Both the position numbers and the translations under genes were made by a program. A model generated the notes under the pieces. The model saw nothing but the letters and a program-made list of their open reading frames with translations. It had not been told where the DNA came from and ran no database searches. A stretch of 64,000 bases of DNA from Flavobacterium sp. A45 (GTDB taxonomy: Bacteria > Bacteroidota > Bacteroidia > Flavobacteriales > Flavobacteriaceae): contig NZ_MUNX01000059.1 in the NCBI RefSeq assembly GCF_002001005.1, positions 1-64,000 of the forward strand, written 5' to 3'. Shown in pieces: positions 20,783 through 29,347 of this stretch; the stretch's first letter is position 1, and the number at the start of each line of letters is the position of its first letter.

Positions 20783-20830
20783 CAAACGTTTGCACTATCG
20801 GTTTCGATAGATATATATTTTTTACCTTTG
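20783..20830 (+). promoter_or_regulatory. operator palindrome and promoter of the zinc-ribbon LacI gene
   Basis: CAAACGTTTG (20783-20792) is a perfect 10-bp palindrome of LacI operator style. TACCTTTG (20823-20830) is an exact -7 TAnnTTTG box, 27 bp before the ATG at 20857. A TATCG/CGATA inverted repeat lies between them. This placement shows that translation cannot begin at the more upstream in-frame ATG (20740), which would sit upstream of the transcription start. Confidence 0.55.
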
Positions 20831-20856
20831 ACAATCAAACTAAAAGAATCATAGCC

Positions 20857-22041
20857 ATGCCTAGAGTTAAATGTCCAAAATGCAGTAAAGTAGAAACAGT
20901 TTTAAAGTCAGGTTTCATCAGACAAAAGCAGCGTTATTACTGCAAAGAATGCAATTATAACTTCACATTAAACCATGAGAACAGAAAGGCAAAAAACAAG
21001 ACCCGTAAGAATTATCAAACTACTATTTTGGATATCGGAAAAGCTATGGGTATCTCTGCTACTACCGTTAGCAGGGCATTACGAGACCACCCAGATATAA
21101 GCGCTGTTACCATAAAAGCGGTAAAACAAGTTGCATTAGAAATGGAGTACCGCCCAAATTTAATGGCTCGGAATTTTGCCAACAAGCAAACCCAAACTAT
21201 CGGGGTAATTATTCCAGATCTAGAATCTACTTTCTTCTCATCAATGTTGGGAGGAATTCAAAAAGTAGCTTCAAAATTCGGTTTCAAGGTAATTATATGC
21301 CTCTCTAATGAAGATTATGAAACGGAGATTGAGAATGTACAAGTACTGATTGACAGCCGAGTGGACGGACTGCTAATTTGCCACTCAGCAACAACTACAG
21401 CCTTTGATTATATTGACAATTATTGCAAAAAAGGAATCTCTATAGTAAATTTTTACAGAATTAGTCCATCAAATAAAATATCAAAAGTATTAGCCAAAAA
21501 TACAGAAGGTGCCGAAAAAATAACGGAACATCTCCTAGATCAAGGGTGCAAAAAAATTGGTATCATATTAGGGCCTAAATCTTTGTCAATTACAGAAGAG
21601 CGACTACTGGGCTACCTTAACATTTTGAAAAAAAATAAAATGGATATAGACAAAGAACTGATTGCTTATACTGATTATTCTAGCACAAGTATTAACGCTG
21701 TAGTTGATGATTGGCTAAACCTTAACGAACGGCCAGATGCCATTTTCTGCATTTCGGATCGCTCTGCAATATTTGCAATCAAACACCTTAAAAAACGCAA
21801 AGTTAAAGTACCTGATGAAATTGCAGTAGTTGGCTTCGGGAATGATTTAATGGGTGAATTAATAGAACCATCCCTTACGACCTACAATATACAAACCTCA
21901 AAAATAGGTGAAACCACCATGCAGTTATTTCTTCAGGAATATAAAAATGATTCTGATAATGAAACTCAAATACAAACGATCGACGGGGAATTATTAATAA
22001 GAGAGTCAAGTATAAAAAAGAAACGGAAGCAAAGTAAATAA
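20857..22041 (+). CDS. LacI-type regulator with N-terminal zinc ribbon
   Basis: A 394-residue protein from the ATG at 20857 (an in-frame ATG at 20740 is rejected because the promoter lies between them). Residues 1-40 form a C-x2-C...C-x2-C zinc ribbon (C6, C9, C29, C32; CPKCSK and YYCKECNYNF) resembling the DNA-binding ribbon of IS1-type InsA proteins. A basic linker leads to a normal LacI HTH (LDIGKAMGISATTVSRALRDHPDI, ~57-82) and hinge. The periplasmic-binding-protein-like ligand domain follows (TIGVIIPDLESTFFSSMLGGIQ onward). It is divergent from SusC and probably controls the PUL in response to a sugar. The extra ribbon is unusual for LacI proteins and may add sequence-specific contacts. 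Confidence 0.88.
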   Translation: MPRVKCPKCSKVETVLKSGFIRQKQRYYCKECNYNFTLNHENRKAKNKTRKNYQTTILDIGKAMGISATTVSRALRDHPDISAVTIKAVKQVALEMEYRPNLMARNFANKQTQTIGVIIPDLESTFFSSMLGGIQKVASKFGFKVIICLSNEDYETEIENVQVLIDSRVDGLLICHSATTTAFDYIDNYCKKGISIVNFYRISPSNKISKVLAKNTEGAEKITEHLLDQGCKKIGIILGPKSLSITEERLLGYLNILKKNKMDIDKELIAYTDYSSTSINAVVDDWLNLNERPDAIFCISDRSAIFAIKHLKKRKVKVPDEIAVVGFGNDLMGELIEPSLTTYNIQTSKIGETTMQLFLQEYKNDSDNETQIQTIDGELLIRESSIKKKRKQSK

Positions 22042-22055
22042 ATTTAAACAAAAGG

Positions 22056-23078
22056 TTAAATCAACTTTTGAGTTGAATCCCTAACAAGCAGTTTGGGTCT
22101 CAAAACATTTTTTACTTTTTGACCAGTACCGCCTGACACAATATCATTAATTAAAATTTCAGAAGCAAGTTCTCCAAGTTTATGGGGACTCAAATCTACA
22201 GTGGTTAAAGACGGGCATAAATATTGCGAGAAAAAATCATTTCCGCAGCCCGCAATAGCTACCGTTTGTGGAACGGAAACGTTTCTCTGATTCAAATAAT
22301 GAATAATCTCTATTGCTCCTCTATCATAAATACAAAAAATTGCATCTGGCTTTTCGGCTTTATTCAATAATTCTGACACTACAAAAATCTCTCGTTCTCT
22401 TTGCAGATCACAATAAAAAATATTTTCTGCTTTTATTTGTTTTCCTACCGATCTTATTCCTGCAATACAGCCATTAATGCGCTGCTGACTCATAATGAGA
22501 TGCTCGGGTCCTCCTATAATCGCAATGTTATTATAACCTTCTTTTGCCAAATGTTCGCCAATCATAAATCCGGCAACAAACTGGTCATTAGAAACAAAAT
22601 GGGTATCTAAACCTGTTAGCTCTCTATCAATTGCCAATAACGGTATATTGTTTTTAATAATGTTATTGTGCTCGATAAAATTACTGGTTTCTTTCGAATG
22701 CACTATAGCGATACCGTCAACATTAAGTCCAATAAGGGTCTGAATACCTTTTATCTCGTCAATAAAAGAATCTTTGGACTGACAGGTCACAATGAAATAT
22801 TTTTGCTCAATGGCTCTTTCCTGCATTCCGCTGATGATAGAAGAATAATAACCACGCTCAATATCAGGCACTAACACCCCTATTATACTGCTCCTGTTAT
22901 TTTTAAAATTTTGCGCAAAAATATTGGGCTGATATCCCAGTTCTCTGGCAGAATCCCTCACAATCAATTTTGTCTTTTCGGTAATATCGGAGTGATCTTT
23001 TAGAGCTCTTGAAATAGTTGAAATAGAAAATCCTGTTTTCTCAGCAACATCTTTAATTGTAATCATTTTCTTCTTCAT
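22056..23078 (-). CDS. LacI family transcriptional regulator
   Basis: A 340-residue canonical LacI repressor. The HTH is at residues ~5-28 (ITIKDVAEKTGFSISTISRALKDHSDI), followed by the hinge helix and a ligand-binding domain (IIGVLVPDIERGYYSSIISGMQE). It ends with RPKLLVRDST, typical of sugar-responsive members. It is convergent with the zinc-ribbon LacI gene (14 bp between their ends) and divergent from the GH16 gene. Two TTTGCRCAAA palindromes just upstream of its start suggest it represses itself and GH16. The closely related site at the SusC promoter extends its probable regulon. The inducer is unknown. Confidence 0.92.
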   Translation of the reverse strand: MKKKMITIKDVAEKTGFSISTISRALKDHSDITEKTKLIVRDSARELGYQPNIFAQNFKNNRSSIIGVLVPDIERGYYSSIISGMQERAIEQKYFIVTCQSKDSFIDEIKGIQTLIGLNVDGIAIVHSKETSNFIEHNNIIKNNIPLLAIDRELTGLDTHFVSNDQFVAGFMIGEHLAKEGYNNIAIIGGPEHLIMSQQRINGCIAGIRSVGKQIKAENIFYCDLQREREIFVVSELLNKAEKPDAIFCIYDRGAIEIIHYLNQRNVSVPQTVAIAGCGNDFFSQYLCPSLTTVDLSPHKLGELASEILINDIVSGGTGQKVKNVLRPKLLVRDSTQKLI

Positions 23079-23095
23079 TATGCTAAATTAATAAT

Positions 23096-23126
23096 TTTGC
23101 ACAAATAATACTATCGTTTGCGCAAA
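23096..23126. promoter_or_regulatory. paired LacI-type operators
   Basis: TTTGCACAAA (23096-23105) and the perfect palindrome TTTGCGCAAA (23117-23126) lie 21 bp apart centre to centre, two helical turns, between the LacI gene and the divergent GH16 gene. A 9/10 match (TTTGCACAAC) overlaps the SusC promoter at 20739-20748. The rest of 23127-23429 is AT-rich with no exact TAnnTTTG box that I could find. Confidence 0.55.
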
Positions 23127-23429
23127 AAAAAGCTATTATTTTCACAAATTACTATTGGAGTTAAGATTACTTTTAGTATTATTGACATGAAAATAAATGA
23201 TATTTTGCTGTTTTTAAACAATTTAAACCAAAAAATCGGATACTTACGAAAGTTCTAATCCGGACTTAAAATCTCTATTTAAGTATGATTTTTTCTAAAA
23301 TAATCACAGCAGCTAATTAATAATAATGATGATTAATGCTGGACACTATTGTTTATCTATCTCAAATTAAATCTATTAAAAGAAACCAACCATAAATTTT
23401 ATTATAAATCAAAAACCAACAATTACATC

Positions 23430-25961
23430 ATGAAAAAATTACTACCCATAATGTTTACAAAAACATTCTTTTACACATCGTTACTATTTTTACTTTTTAG
23501 CCTCAATGCTAATGCACAAAATTATCAGTTAGTTTGGTCTGACGAATTTTCCGGCACCGGAGCACCCGACTCTTCTAAATGGGGATATGAATTGGGTGCC
23601 AACATTAGAAACAGCGAACTTCAATATTATACCAATAGTACCAACAATGTAAAACAGAACAACGGAAACCTAGAAATAACCGTAATCAAAGAAAATGTAG
23701 GCGGGAAACAATACACATCTGGAAGTGTGATCACCTTAAATAAAGCATCATGGACATACGGCAAGATAGAAGGCCGATTCAAAATGCCAAACGGAAAAGG
23801 ACTATGGGCCTGCTTCTGGACTCTGGGTTCAAACTTCCCTCAAATAGGCTGGCCAAAATGTGGAGAAATTGACATCTTTGAGCATGTAAACAGTGAATCT
23901 GTAGTTCATGGAACTACACACTGGGCTGGCGCTAATGAATTACACATTAAAGACGGAACTACTTGTACGGTTGATGTAACCCAATGGCATACGTACTCCA
24001 TTACTTGGGATGCAAACTACATTAAATGGTTTGTCGATGGTGTAGAATATAAACAATTCAAAATTACTGATGGATACAATTACACATCTGAATATCATCT
24101 GCCTCAATATATCTTGATAAATCTTCCTATTGGAGGAACATGGCCAGGATCTCCTGATGCAACAACTGTTTTACCAGCAACCATGTATTGTGATTATATT
24201 AGGGTTTATAAAGACACGAACACAACTCCGGTAGCCATCACAGGATTTTCAATATCTCCAAATACTATTAATTTAAATCTTGGCAGCAAACAGGTTATCA
24301 ACACCAACTTTTTACCAGCTAATGCTACAAATCAAGTGGTAACTTGGACTTCAAGCAATACAGCAGTGGCTATAGTAAACAAATGGGGTCTTGTGACAGG
24401 AACAGGTGTTGGTTCCACAACGATAACAGCAACAACCTCCGATGCGAGAACTGCGACCTGTACCGTATCGGTTCAGGACTTTGCAAATATCAACAAGCTT
24501 GTTAACGGTAATTTTGATACTAACACAACTGCTACCCAGACACCAACAGGATGGACTGAATGGGGAAGCGTAGCCAATGCGCAAACTTCTGCCTCTACAC
24601 CTCACTCGCCAGCTTACAAAGGAATTCAATGGGGGTCAACTAATTTTGAAGTTGCTGTTTCTCAGACATTAACAGGATTAGCAAATGGGAATTACACCAT
24701 GAAAGCGTGGGTACGCAGCTCTGGCGGGCAAACTTATGCTACTATGTACGCAAAAGGATATGGCGGCGCTGACCAGAATTACTCTGTAGCCACAAGTATT
24801 CCAAACTGGACACAAGTACAAATCAACAATATCAAAGTCACAAATAACACCATAGAAGTTGGTTTTTATCAATTAACTGGTTCAGCAAATAAATGGCTGG
24901 ATTATGATGATGTTGAATTTTATCTGTCTCCGGTTGCACTAACTGGATTGGGGCTTTCAAATACTAATATAACTATGCCAGTTTCCAGCAGCAGAACAAT
25001 CAACACTATTTTTACACCAACTAATGCAACCAATCAAAATGTAATTTGGACTTCAAGCAATAGTGCTGTGGCAACAGTTAATAATTTAGGAATTGTAACA
25101 GCCGTAAGTATAGGTTCAGCAACAATAACGGCAACTGCATCTGACGGCAAAACCGCAACATGTAACGTATCTGTGCAGAACTTAGTAGGAGTAAATAAAT
25201 TAGTAAATGGAAATTTTGAAGCAAATACAACTGCAACACAAACCCCAACTGGCTGGACAGAATATGGACCAGGAGTTGCAAATGCACAAACTTCTTCTGC
25301 TTCACCTCATTCTCCAAACTACAAGGGAATTCAATGGGGAAATACAGCATTTGAAGTTTCGGTTTTTCAATCTCTTAGTGGAATCGTAAATGGAAATTAT
25401 ACTATGAAAGCTTGGGTTCGCAGTTCTGGCGGACAAAGCACAGCTGTTATGTATGCAAAAAATTATGGAGGAGGTCCGATAGAATACCCTTTAAATACAA
25501 ATATTTCCACTTGGACAGAGGTACAAATCAATAATATTATGGTGACTAACAACAGTTGTCAACTAGGTTTTTATCAATACTCAGGAGGTGCCAATAAATT
25601 TCTTGATTATGATGATGTTGAATTTTATTTAACATCAGCTGCATCTACAACAACACTTTCGTCTAAAAAAACTAAAACTTCAACTCTAAATACTGATACT
25701 TCCAAAAATGTTTCATCAGAAGAAAATTTTATTGTCTATCCAAATCCTGTAAAATCAGGTGCAATATTAAATATAAGATCTAAAGAAACTTTACCATTTG
25801 ATGTTGTGATTGTTAATTTAGAGGGTCAGGTAGTTTACTCTCAATTAAACAATCTAGACAATTTTGCTACAATGCGAGTACCCAATTTAAACAAAGGGAT
25901 TTATTTCCTCAAAACAACAAATACCATAAGTACCCGAATTCAAAAAATACTGATAGAGTAA
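23430..25961 (+). CDS. secreted GH16 laminarinase-like enzyme, T9SS-sorted
   Basis: An 843-residue protein from the ATG at 23430, chosen because a signal peptide (MKKLLPIMF...NANAQ) begins there; an in-frame ATG at 23349 would bury it. A GH16 catalytic domain (~30-265) carries E146, D148 and E151 in GEIDIFEHVN, the ExDxxE form of beta-1,3-glucanases. Two tandem modules follow, each a bacterial Ig-like (Big_2) domain plus a carbohydrate-binding-like beta-sandwich (KLVNGNF...GWTE...; LDYDDVEFYL). A T9SS type A sorting domain ends the protein (IVYPNPVKSGAIL...IQKILIE). It probably cleaves laminarin-like glucan at the cell surface and feeds the SusC/D operon. Confidence 0.9.
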   Translation: MKKLLPIMFTKTFFYTSLLFLLFSLNANAQNYQLVWSDEFSGTGAPDSSKWGYELGANIRNSELQYYTNSTNNVKQNNGNLEITVIKENVGGKQYTSGSVITLNKASWTYGKIEGRFKMPNGKGLWACFWTLGSNFPQIGWPKCGEIDIFEHVNSESVVHGTTHWAGANELHIKDGTTCTVDVTQWHTYSITWDANYIKWFVDGVEYKQFKITDGYNYTSEYHLPQYILINLPIGGTWPGSPDATTVLPATMYCDYIRVYKDTNTTPVAITGFSISPNTINLNLGSKQVINTNFLPANATNQVVTWTSSNTAVAIVNKWGLVTGTGVGSTTITATTSDARTATCTVSVQDFANINKLVNGNFDTNTTATQTPTGWTEWGSVANAQTSASTPHSPAYKGIQWGSTNFEVAVSQTLTGLANGNYTMKAWVRSSGGQTYATMYAKGYGGADQNYSVATSIPNWTQVQINNIKVTNNTIEVGFYQLTGSANKWLDYDDVEFYLSPVALTGLGLSNTNITMPVSSSRTINTIFTPTNATNQNVIWTSSNSAVATVNNLGIVTAVSIGSATITATASDGKTATCNVSVQNLVGVNKLVNGNFEANTTATQTPTGWTEYGPGVANAQTSSASPHSPNYKGIQWGNTAFEVSVFQSLSGIVNGNYTMKAWVRSSGGQSTAVMYAKNYGGGPIEYPLNTNISTWTEVQINNIMVTNNSCQLGFYQYSGGANKFLDYDDVEFYLTSAASTTTLSSKKTKTSTLNTDTSKNVSSEENFIVYPNPVKSGAILNIRSKETLPFDVVIVNLEGQVVYSQLNNLDNFATMRVPNLNKGIYFLKTTNTISTRIQKILIE

Positions 25962-26014
25962 TAAAATTCTAAGACACTATGATTTAGTGACAATCCAAAA
26001 AATTATAAATCTAA

Positions 26015-26054
26015 AAACAGGGTTTGCTTTTTTAATTAAAAGCAAACCCTGTTT
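26015..26054 (+). terminator. terminator after GH16
   Basis: AAACAGGGTTTGC and GCAAACCCTGTTT form a perfect 13-bp stem extended by T/A pairs around an AATT loop, 54 bp after the GH16 stop codon. The symmetric A/T flanks make it likely to work in both directions. Confidence 0.7.
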
Positions 26055-26078
26055 GAATTTAAAACAAATTAATTATTA

Positions 26079-26244
26079 ATCAATTTAAACTATTTTGATA
26101 ATAGAAACACGAATGCTTCTGCCGAACCTTTCAATGCAAAAATAAAAGCTTTTAGAAGTCAATTTAAAGGAGTGAGAAATATAGATTTTTTCTTGTTCAG
26201 ATTATCCAATCTTTTTGCATAATCCCCAACTTTTGCACATAATC
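26079..26244 (+). pseudogene. C-terminal remnant of an ISL3/ISAon1-like transposase
   Basis: In frame from 26079 to the stop at 26220-26222 the translation reads N-Y-F-D-N-R, NASAEPFNAKIKAF, RSQFKGVRN, FFLFRLSNLFA. This matches the end of ISAon1-type (ISL3-like) transposases as I know them (usually SAESFNAKIKAFR). The following CCCCAACTTTTGCACATAATC (26223-26243) looks like the right inverted repeat. The rest of the transposase and the left end are absent. Downstream to 26739 I see no convincing gene. Confidence 0.65.
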
Positions 26245-26654
26245 TTGTGAAGCGGAGAAACGAAGCGGAGCAATAAAAATAACTGCTGTTTTATTGTGCT
26301 AAGTAGTGTTTTCGGAATGGAGGAAGGAGGCTTTTCTGCCAACGACCGACTGGAGCTGCTGAACGGAACAAAGAGAACGACAGAAGAGATACCGCTTGAT
26401 TGCCCGTGATTATATCGAGACAGTCTTTGTTGATCTAAAGCAGTAAGCCAACGTGTTAAATCATTAAAAATAAACACTTTACATAACTTATTTTAATATA
26501 TATATATTTATAAAAGAGTGACTTCAATCGTTGTTTTTAAGAATGCTAATATCAAGTATATTTGATTTTGCTCATAGTTTAATGAGTTTGTGAATCGGTT
26601 AAGAAAAAAGAATCAAGTTGTGGACAACAAGGCTTTTGCTCACTTATTTTTAAT

Positions 26655-26672
26655 GTTCACGAAAACGTGAAC
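26655..26672. repeat. perfect GTTCACG hairpin
   Basis: GTTCACG-AAAA-CGTGAAC is a perfect 7-bp stem with a 4-nt loop, about 70 bp beyond the end of the LytTR gene on its 3' side. On the minus strand it is followed by ATTAAAAATAAG, a weak tail, so it may be a terminator or a protein-binding palindrome. Confidence 0.4.
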
Positions 26673-26739
26673 AGGCATTGTTTGAGAATGAAAATTGTGA
26701 ATTGAGCTATCAAAATAACTAATCAGAAACTTAATGCTC

Positions 26740-27444
26740 CTATTTTAAAAGTCGATCTAACTGTACCTTAAATAATTTTCCAATAGGCACTGTGTAATTT
26801 TCAAGAAATATCTGATTTCCTTCTATGCGTTTGATGTGCTTGTGTGCTACGATAAACGAACGATGTACTTGAATAAAACTGTCAATGGGCATGAGTTCCA
26901 TCATTGAAGATAATTTTCCACGCGTGGTAATGATTTCTTCTTTTAGCACAATTTTAATATAGTTGCCCGAAGACTCTACAAACAAAAGATCATCAAGTAC
27001 AATTTGTGTGTATTTGTTATCTGAACGAAGAAAAAACCTTTCCTGCTTTTCGTCGGCAACTACATTTTGCGAGTTAGATGCAATTTTAGGAGTATCTGTA
27101 CGTGCCTTGTTGATTGCTTTCAAAAAACGTTCGAATGAAAAGGGTTTAAGTAAGTAATCAACAATGTTTAATTCATAACCTTCTAAGGCATGCTCTTTAT
27201 AAGCAGTAGTAACAATTACCTTTGGCAAATTGGGAAGTGTTTTTAGAAATTCAAATCCTTGCAATTTAGGCATATTCAGATCCAGAAAAATTAAATCCAC
27301 CGTATTATTATTGAGGTATTCAATGGCTTCAATGGCATCGTAGCAGTCTTGCATCAATTGCATATTGGGCAACAGCGAACAATATTTTTTGATGATGTCG
27401 TGTGCCACCGATTCGTCATCCACTATAATGTATCTAATACTCAT
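26740..27444 (-). CDS. LytTR family response regulator
   Basis: A 234-residue regulator. The receiver domain occupies 1-120 (DD at 9-10, phospho-acceptor D55 in LIFLDLNMPK, conserved K in LLKPFSFERF). A LytTR DNA-binding domain occupies ~135-234 (LFVESSGNYIKIVL, FIQVHRSFIVAHKHI, LENYTVPIGK). It overlaps the preceding kinase gene by 4 bp (ATGA-type), so it is translationally coupled to it. LytTR regulators bind paired short direct repeats. The divergent ABC/M1 operon is the natural target by position, but that is inference. Confidence 0.93.
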   Translation of the reverse strand: MSIRYIIVDDESVAHDIIKKYCSLLPNMQLMQDCYDAIEAIEYLNNNTVDLIFLDLNMPKLQGFEFLKTLPNLPKVIVTTAYKEHALEGYELNIVDYLLKPFSFERFLKAINKARTDTPKIASNSQNVVADEKQERFFLRSDNKYTQIVLDDLLFVESSGNYIKIVLKEEIITTRGKLSSMMELMPIDSFIQVHRSFIVAHKHIKRIEGNQIFLENYTVPIGKLFKVQLDRLLK

Positions 27445-28238
27445 AAAGTAAGTCTTAATCGAATTTTATAAATAGCTGCATGGTTAGTAGTTATTTCTAA
27501 TTCATGTTTGTTCAAATAAACCAATTCTAGTCTTTTTTTCAGATTATTCAAGCCAATGCCTTGATTACCTGATTGCTCATCGGCATCAAAATTATTTTCA
27601 ATTTCAAAATCAACATGCTGCAATGTAGCCTTTAAGCGAATGTAAACAAATGCATCTTTTCTTAGTTTTTCTACCCCATGCTTAAAAGCGTTTTCAACCA
27701 TAATAATAAATAGCAATGGCATGATTTTTATACTCCGATCTTCTGCATCTACATCAAAGCGAATAGTAATCTCCTTATGGTATCGCATTTTATGCAAATC
27801 CATGTAGTTTTCAAGATAAGTGATTTCATCCGCTAAGGTAACCCAATCATTTTGTCCTTCATAAATACTATACCGCATCATGTCAGATAATTTGAGAATT
27901 AACTGCTGTGCTTTAGCTGTGTCTAGTTCTACCAATCCATACAAATTATTCAAGGTATTGAAAAAAAAGTGCGGATTAACCTGACTTTTCAGATGCATTA
28001 ATTCAGCTTGTGTCTTATCTTTTTTTAGTCGAAGTATGAATTTAATCTGAATAATTAACCAGCGTATCATCCAGACTATCATCGAAATGAAAAATAGTAG
28101 AATGAAAATGTGATAATCTTCTTCTTTTCCAAAAAAATCATTAAAAACCACAATTAACATGGTGGACACGATGAAAAAGTAAGGCACCAGCCTTTTAAGA
28201 AATTGCTTATTGAATAGTTTTTGCCATAAAGTCATCAT
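27441..28238 (-). CDS. LytS/YehU-type sensor histidine kinase
   Basis: A 265-residue membrane kinase with two N-terminal hydrophobic segments (~18-35, 42-65) and no extracytoplasmic sensor domain. It has the His_kinase domain H-box LKSQVNPHFFFNTLNNLY (H90) and an ATPase with N box VENAFKHG and G box GNQGIGLNNLKKRL. It phosphorylates the LytTR partner encoded 4 bp overlapping downstream. The short sensor suggests it detects a membrane-associated signal or a partner such as the adjacent transporter. Confidence 0.92.
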   Translation of the reverse strand: MMTLWQKLFNKQFLKRLVPYFFIVSTMLIVVFNDFFGKEEDYHIFILLFFISMIVWMIRWLIIQIKFILRLKKDKTQAELMHLKSQVNPHFFFNTLNNLYGLVELDTAKAQQLILKLSDMMRYSIYEGQNDWVTLADEITYLENYMDLHKMRYHKEITIRFDVDAEDRSIKIMPLLFIIMVENAFKHGVEKLRKDAFVYIRLKATLQHVDFEIENNFDADEQSGNQGIGLNNLKKRLELVYLNKHELEITTNHAAIYKIRLRLTL

Positions 28239-28278
28239 ACAAAATTACACAAAAATTCAAGCCCTATAGAATGGTTGT

Positions 28279-28294
28279 TACAGATTTATCTGTA
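28279..28294. promoter_or_regulatory. palindrome in the kinase/ABC divergent region
   Basis: TACAGAT-TT-ATCTGTA is a perfect 7+2+7 palindrome, 41 bp upstream of the kinase start and 143 bp upstream of the ABC ATPase start. Its position suits an operator shared by the divergent operons. The binding protein is unknown. Confidence 0.45.
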
Positions 28295-28436
28295 GGTGTG
28301 ATGAACGTACTGTTTATAGATATCAAGTGCTTTTGTCACACGATCGCAACCATTCAAACCTGCCCTTTATATATCTGTCCCAGTTCTTTTTTTATTCATT
28401 TAATTCCGCATAATATTGGCTTAAAAATAATTAATC

Positions 28437-29309
28437 ATGGACAATCTAATCATATCTGACCTTTCTAAAACATACAGCAACGGAGTTAAAGCACTTCAAA
28501 ACGTATCATTACAAATACCCGTAGGGATGTTTGGTCTACTGGGACCAAATGGCGCAGGCAAATCAACTCTCATGCGTACTATAGCGACCTTACAGGAAGT
28601 GGATTCCGGAAGTATTCATTTAGGAAGTCTCAATATTTTAGAAAACAAGAATGAATTGAAAAAAGTACTGGGTTATCTACCTCAACAATTTGGTGTATAT
28701 CCAGCACTATCTGCTGAGATGTTATTGAACCATTTGGCGGTTTTGAAAGGAATTATGAATCGAATAGAGCGTAAAGAAATTGTGCATGCACTTCTTCATA
28801 AGGTAAACCTCTATGAAGTTCGAAAGCAAAAATTGGGTGAGTTTTCTGGAGGAATGAAACAACGCTTTGGCATTGCTCAGGCATTACTGAACAACCCTAA
28901 GTTGCTAATTGTAGATGAACCAACAGCAGGACTAGATCCTGTGGAACGCAACCGCTTTTATAATCTATTAAGTGAAGTGGGAGAACAAACCATCGTAATT
29001 CTCTCAACACATATAGTTGATGATGTAAAAGAATTATGCACCAAGATGGCCATCATTAACAAAGGCAAAGTGGTTATTCAGGGAAATCCCATCCAAATCA
29101 TAGAAACCCTGCAGGGGCGATTGTATGAGAAGACGATACACAAAAACGAATTGGAACAATACAAAAACGAATATCAGGTCATTAGTGATCGCCTGTATTT
29201 AGGAAAACAAATTGTTCATGTAATCAGTGACACACCCCCCGGTTCAACGTTCAAACTTATTGAAGCTAATCTGGAAGATGTTTACATGTCTCAAATTCTT
29301 AATTCTTAA
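28437..29309 (+). CDS. ABC transporter ATP-binding protein
   Basis: A 290-residue ATPase. Walker A GLLGPNGAGKST is at ~33-44, the ABC signature is FSGGMKQR near 140, Walker B is LLIVDEPTAGLDP near 158-170, and the H-loop is STHIVDDV. It belongs to the group that energises ABC-2 type permeases. The permease is encoded 38 bp downstream and fused to a peptidase. The C-terminal codons and stop fall in a run of 7-bp AATTCTT repeats. Confidence 0.93.
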   Translation: MDNLIISDLSKTYSNGVKALQNVSLQIPVGMFGLLGPNGAGKSTLMRTIATLQEVDSGSIHLGSLNILENKNELKKVLGYLPQQFGVYPALSAEMLLNHLAVLKGIMNRIERKEIVHALLHKVNLYEVRKQKLGEFSGGMKQRFGIAQALLNNPKLLIVDEPTAGLDPVERNRFYNLLSEVGEQTIVILSTHIVDDVKELCTKMAIINKGKVVIQGNPIQIIETLQGRLYEKTIHKNELEQYKNEYQVISDRLYLGKQIVHVISDTPPGSTFKLIEANLEDVYMSQILNS

Positions 29310-29342
29310 TTCTTAATTCTTAATTCTTAATTCTTAATTCTT
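29294..29342 (+). repeat. seven tandem AATTCTT repeats across a gene junction
   Basis: Seven perfect copies of the 7-bp unit AATTCTT cover the last codons of the ABC ATPase, its stop codon (29307-29309) and the spacer, ending 5 bp before the next ATG (29348). Because a TAA arises within the first two units, copy-number change would not alter the ATPase but would change the distance to the permease start. Confidence 0.9.
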
Positions 29343-29347
29343 ACCAC

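Noticed and set aside
20740..20856. N-terminal extension of the zinc-ribbon LacI protein from an upstream ATG
   Set aside because: An exact -7 box (20823-20830) and an operator palindrome lie inside it, so the message should start downstream; the extra residues look non-conserved.
26361..26447. Short plus-strand frame reading YRLIARDYIETVFVDLK before a stop
   Set aside because: It looks protein-like and may be a gene remnant, but it is too short to assign and has no start codon in frame.
26202..26477. 91-residue minus-strand frame
   Set aside because: It overlaps the transposase remnant and its inverted repeat on the other strand and shows no family resemblance.
28240..28247. Minus-strand TAATTTTG as the kinase promoter
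   Set aside because: It matches the -7 consensus but is only 2 bp from the start codon, which would need a leaderless transcript.
28271..28459. 62-residue plus-strand frame in the divergent region
   Set aside because: It covers the palindrome, overlaps the ABC ATPase start and lacks any recognisable feature.
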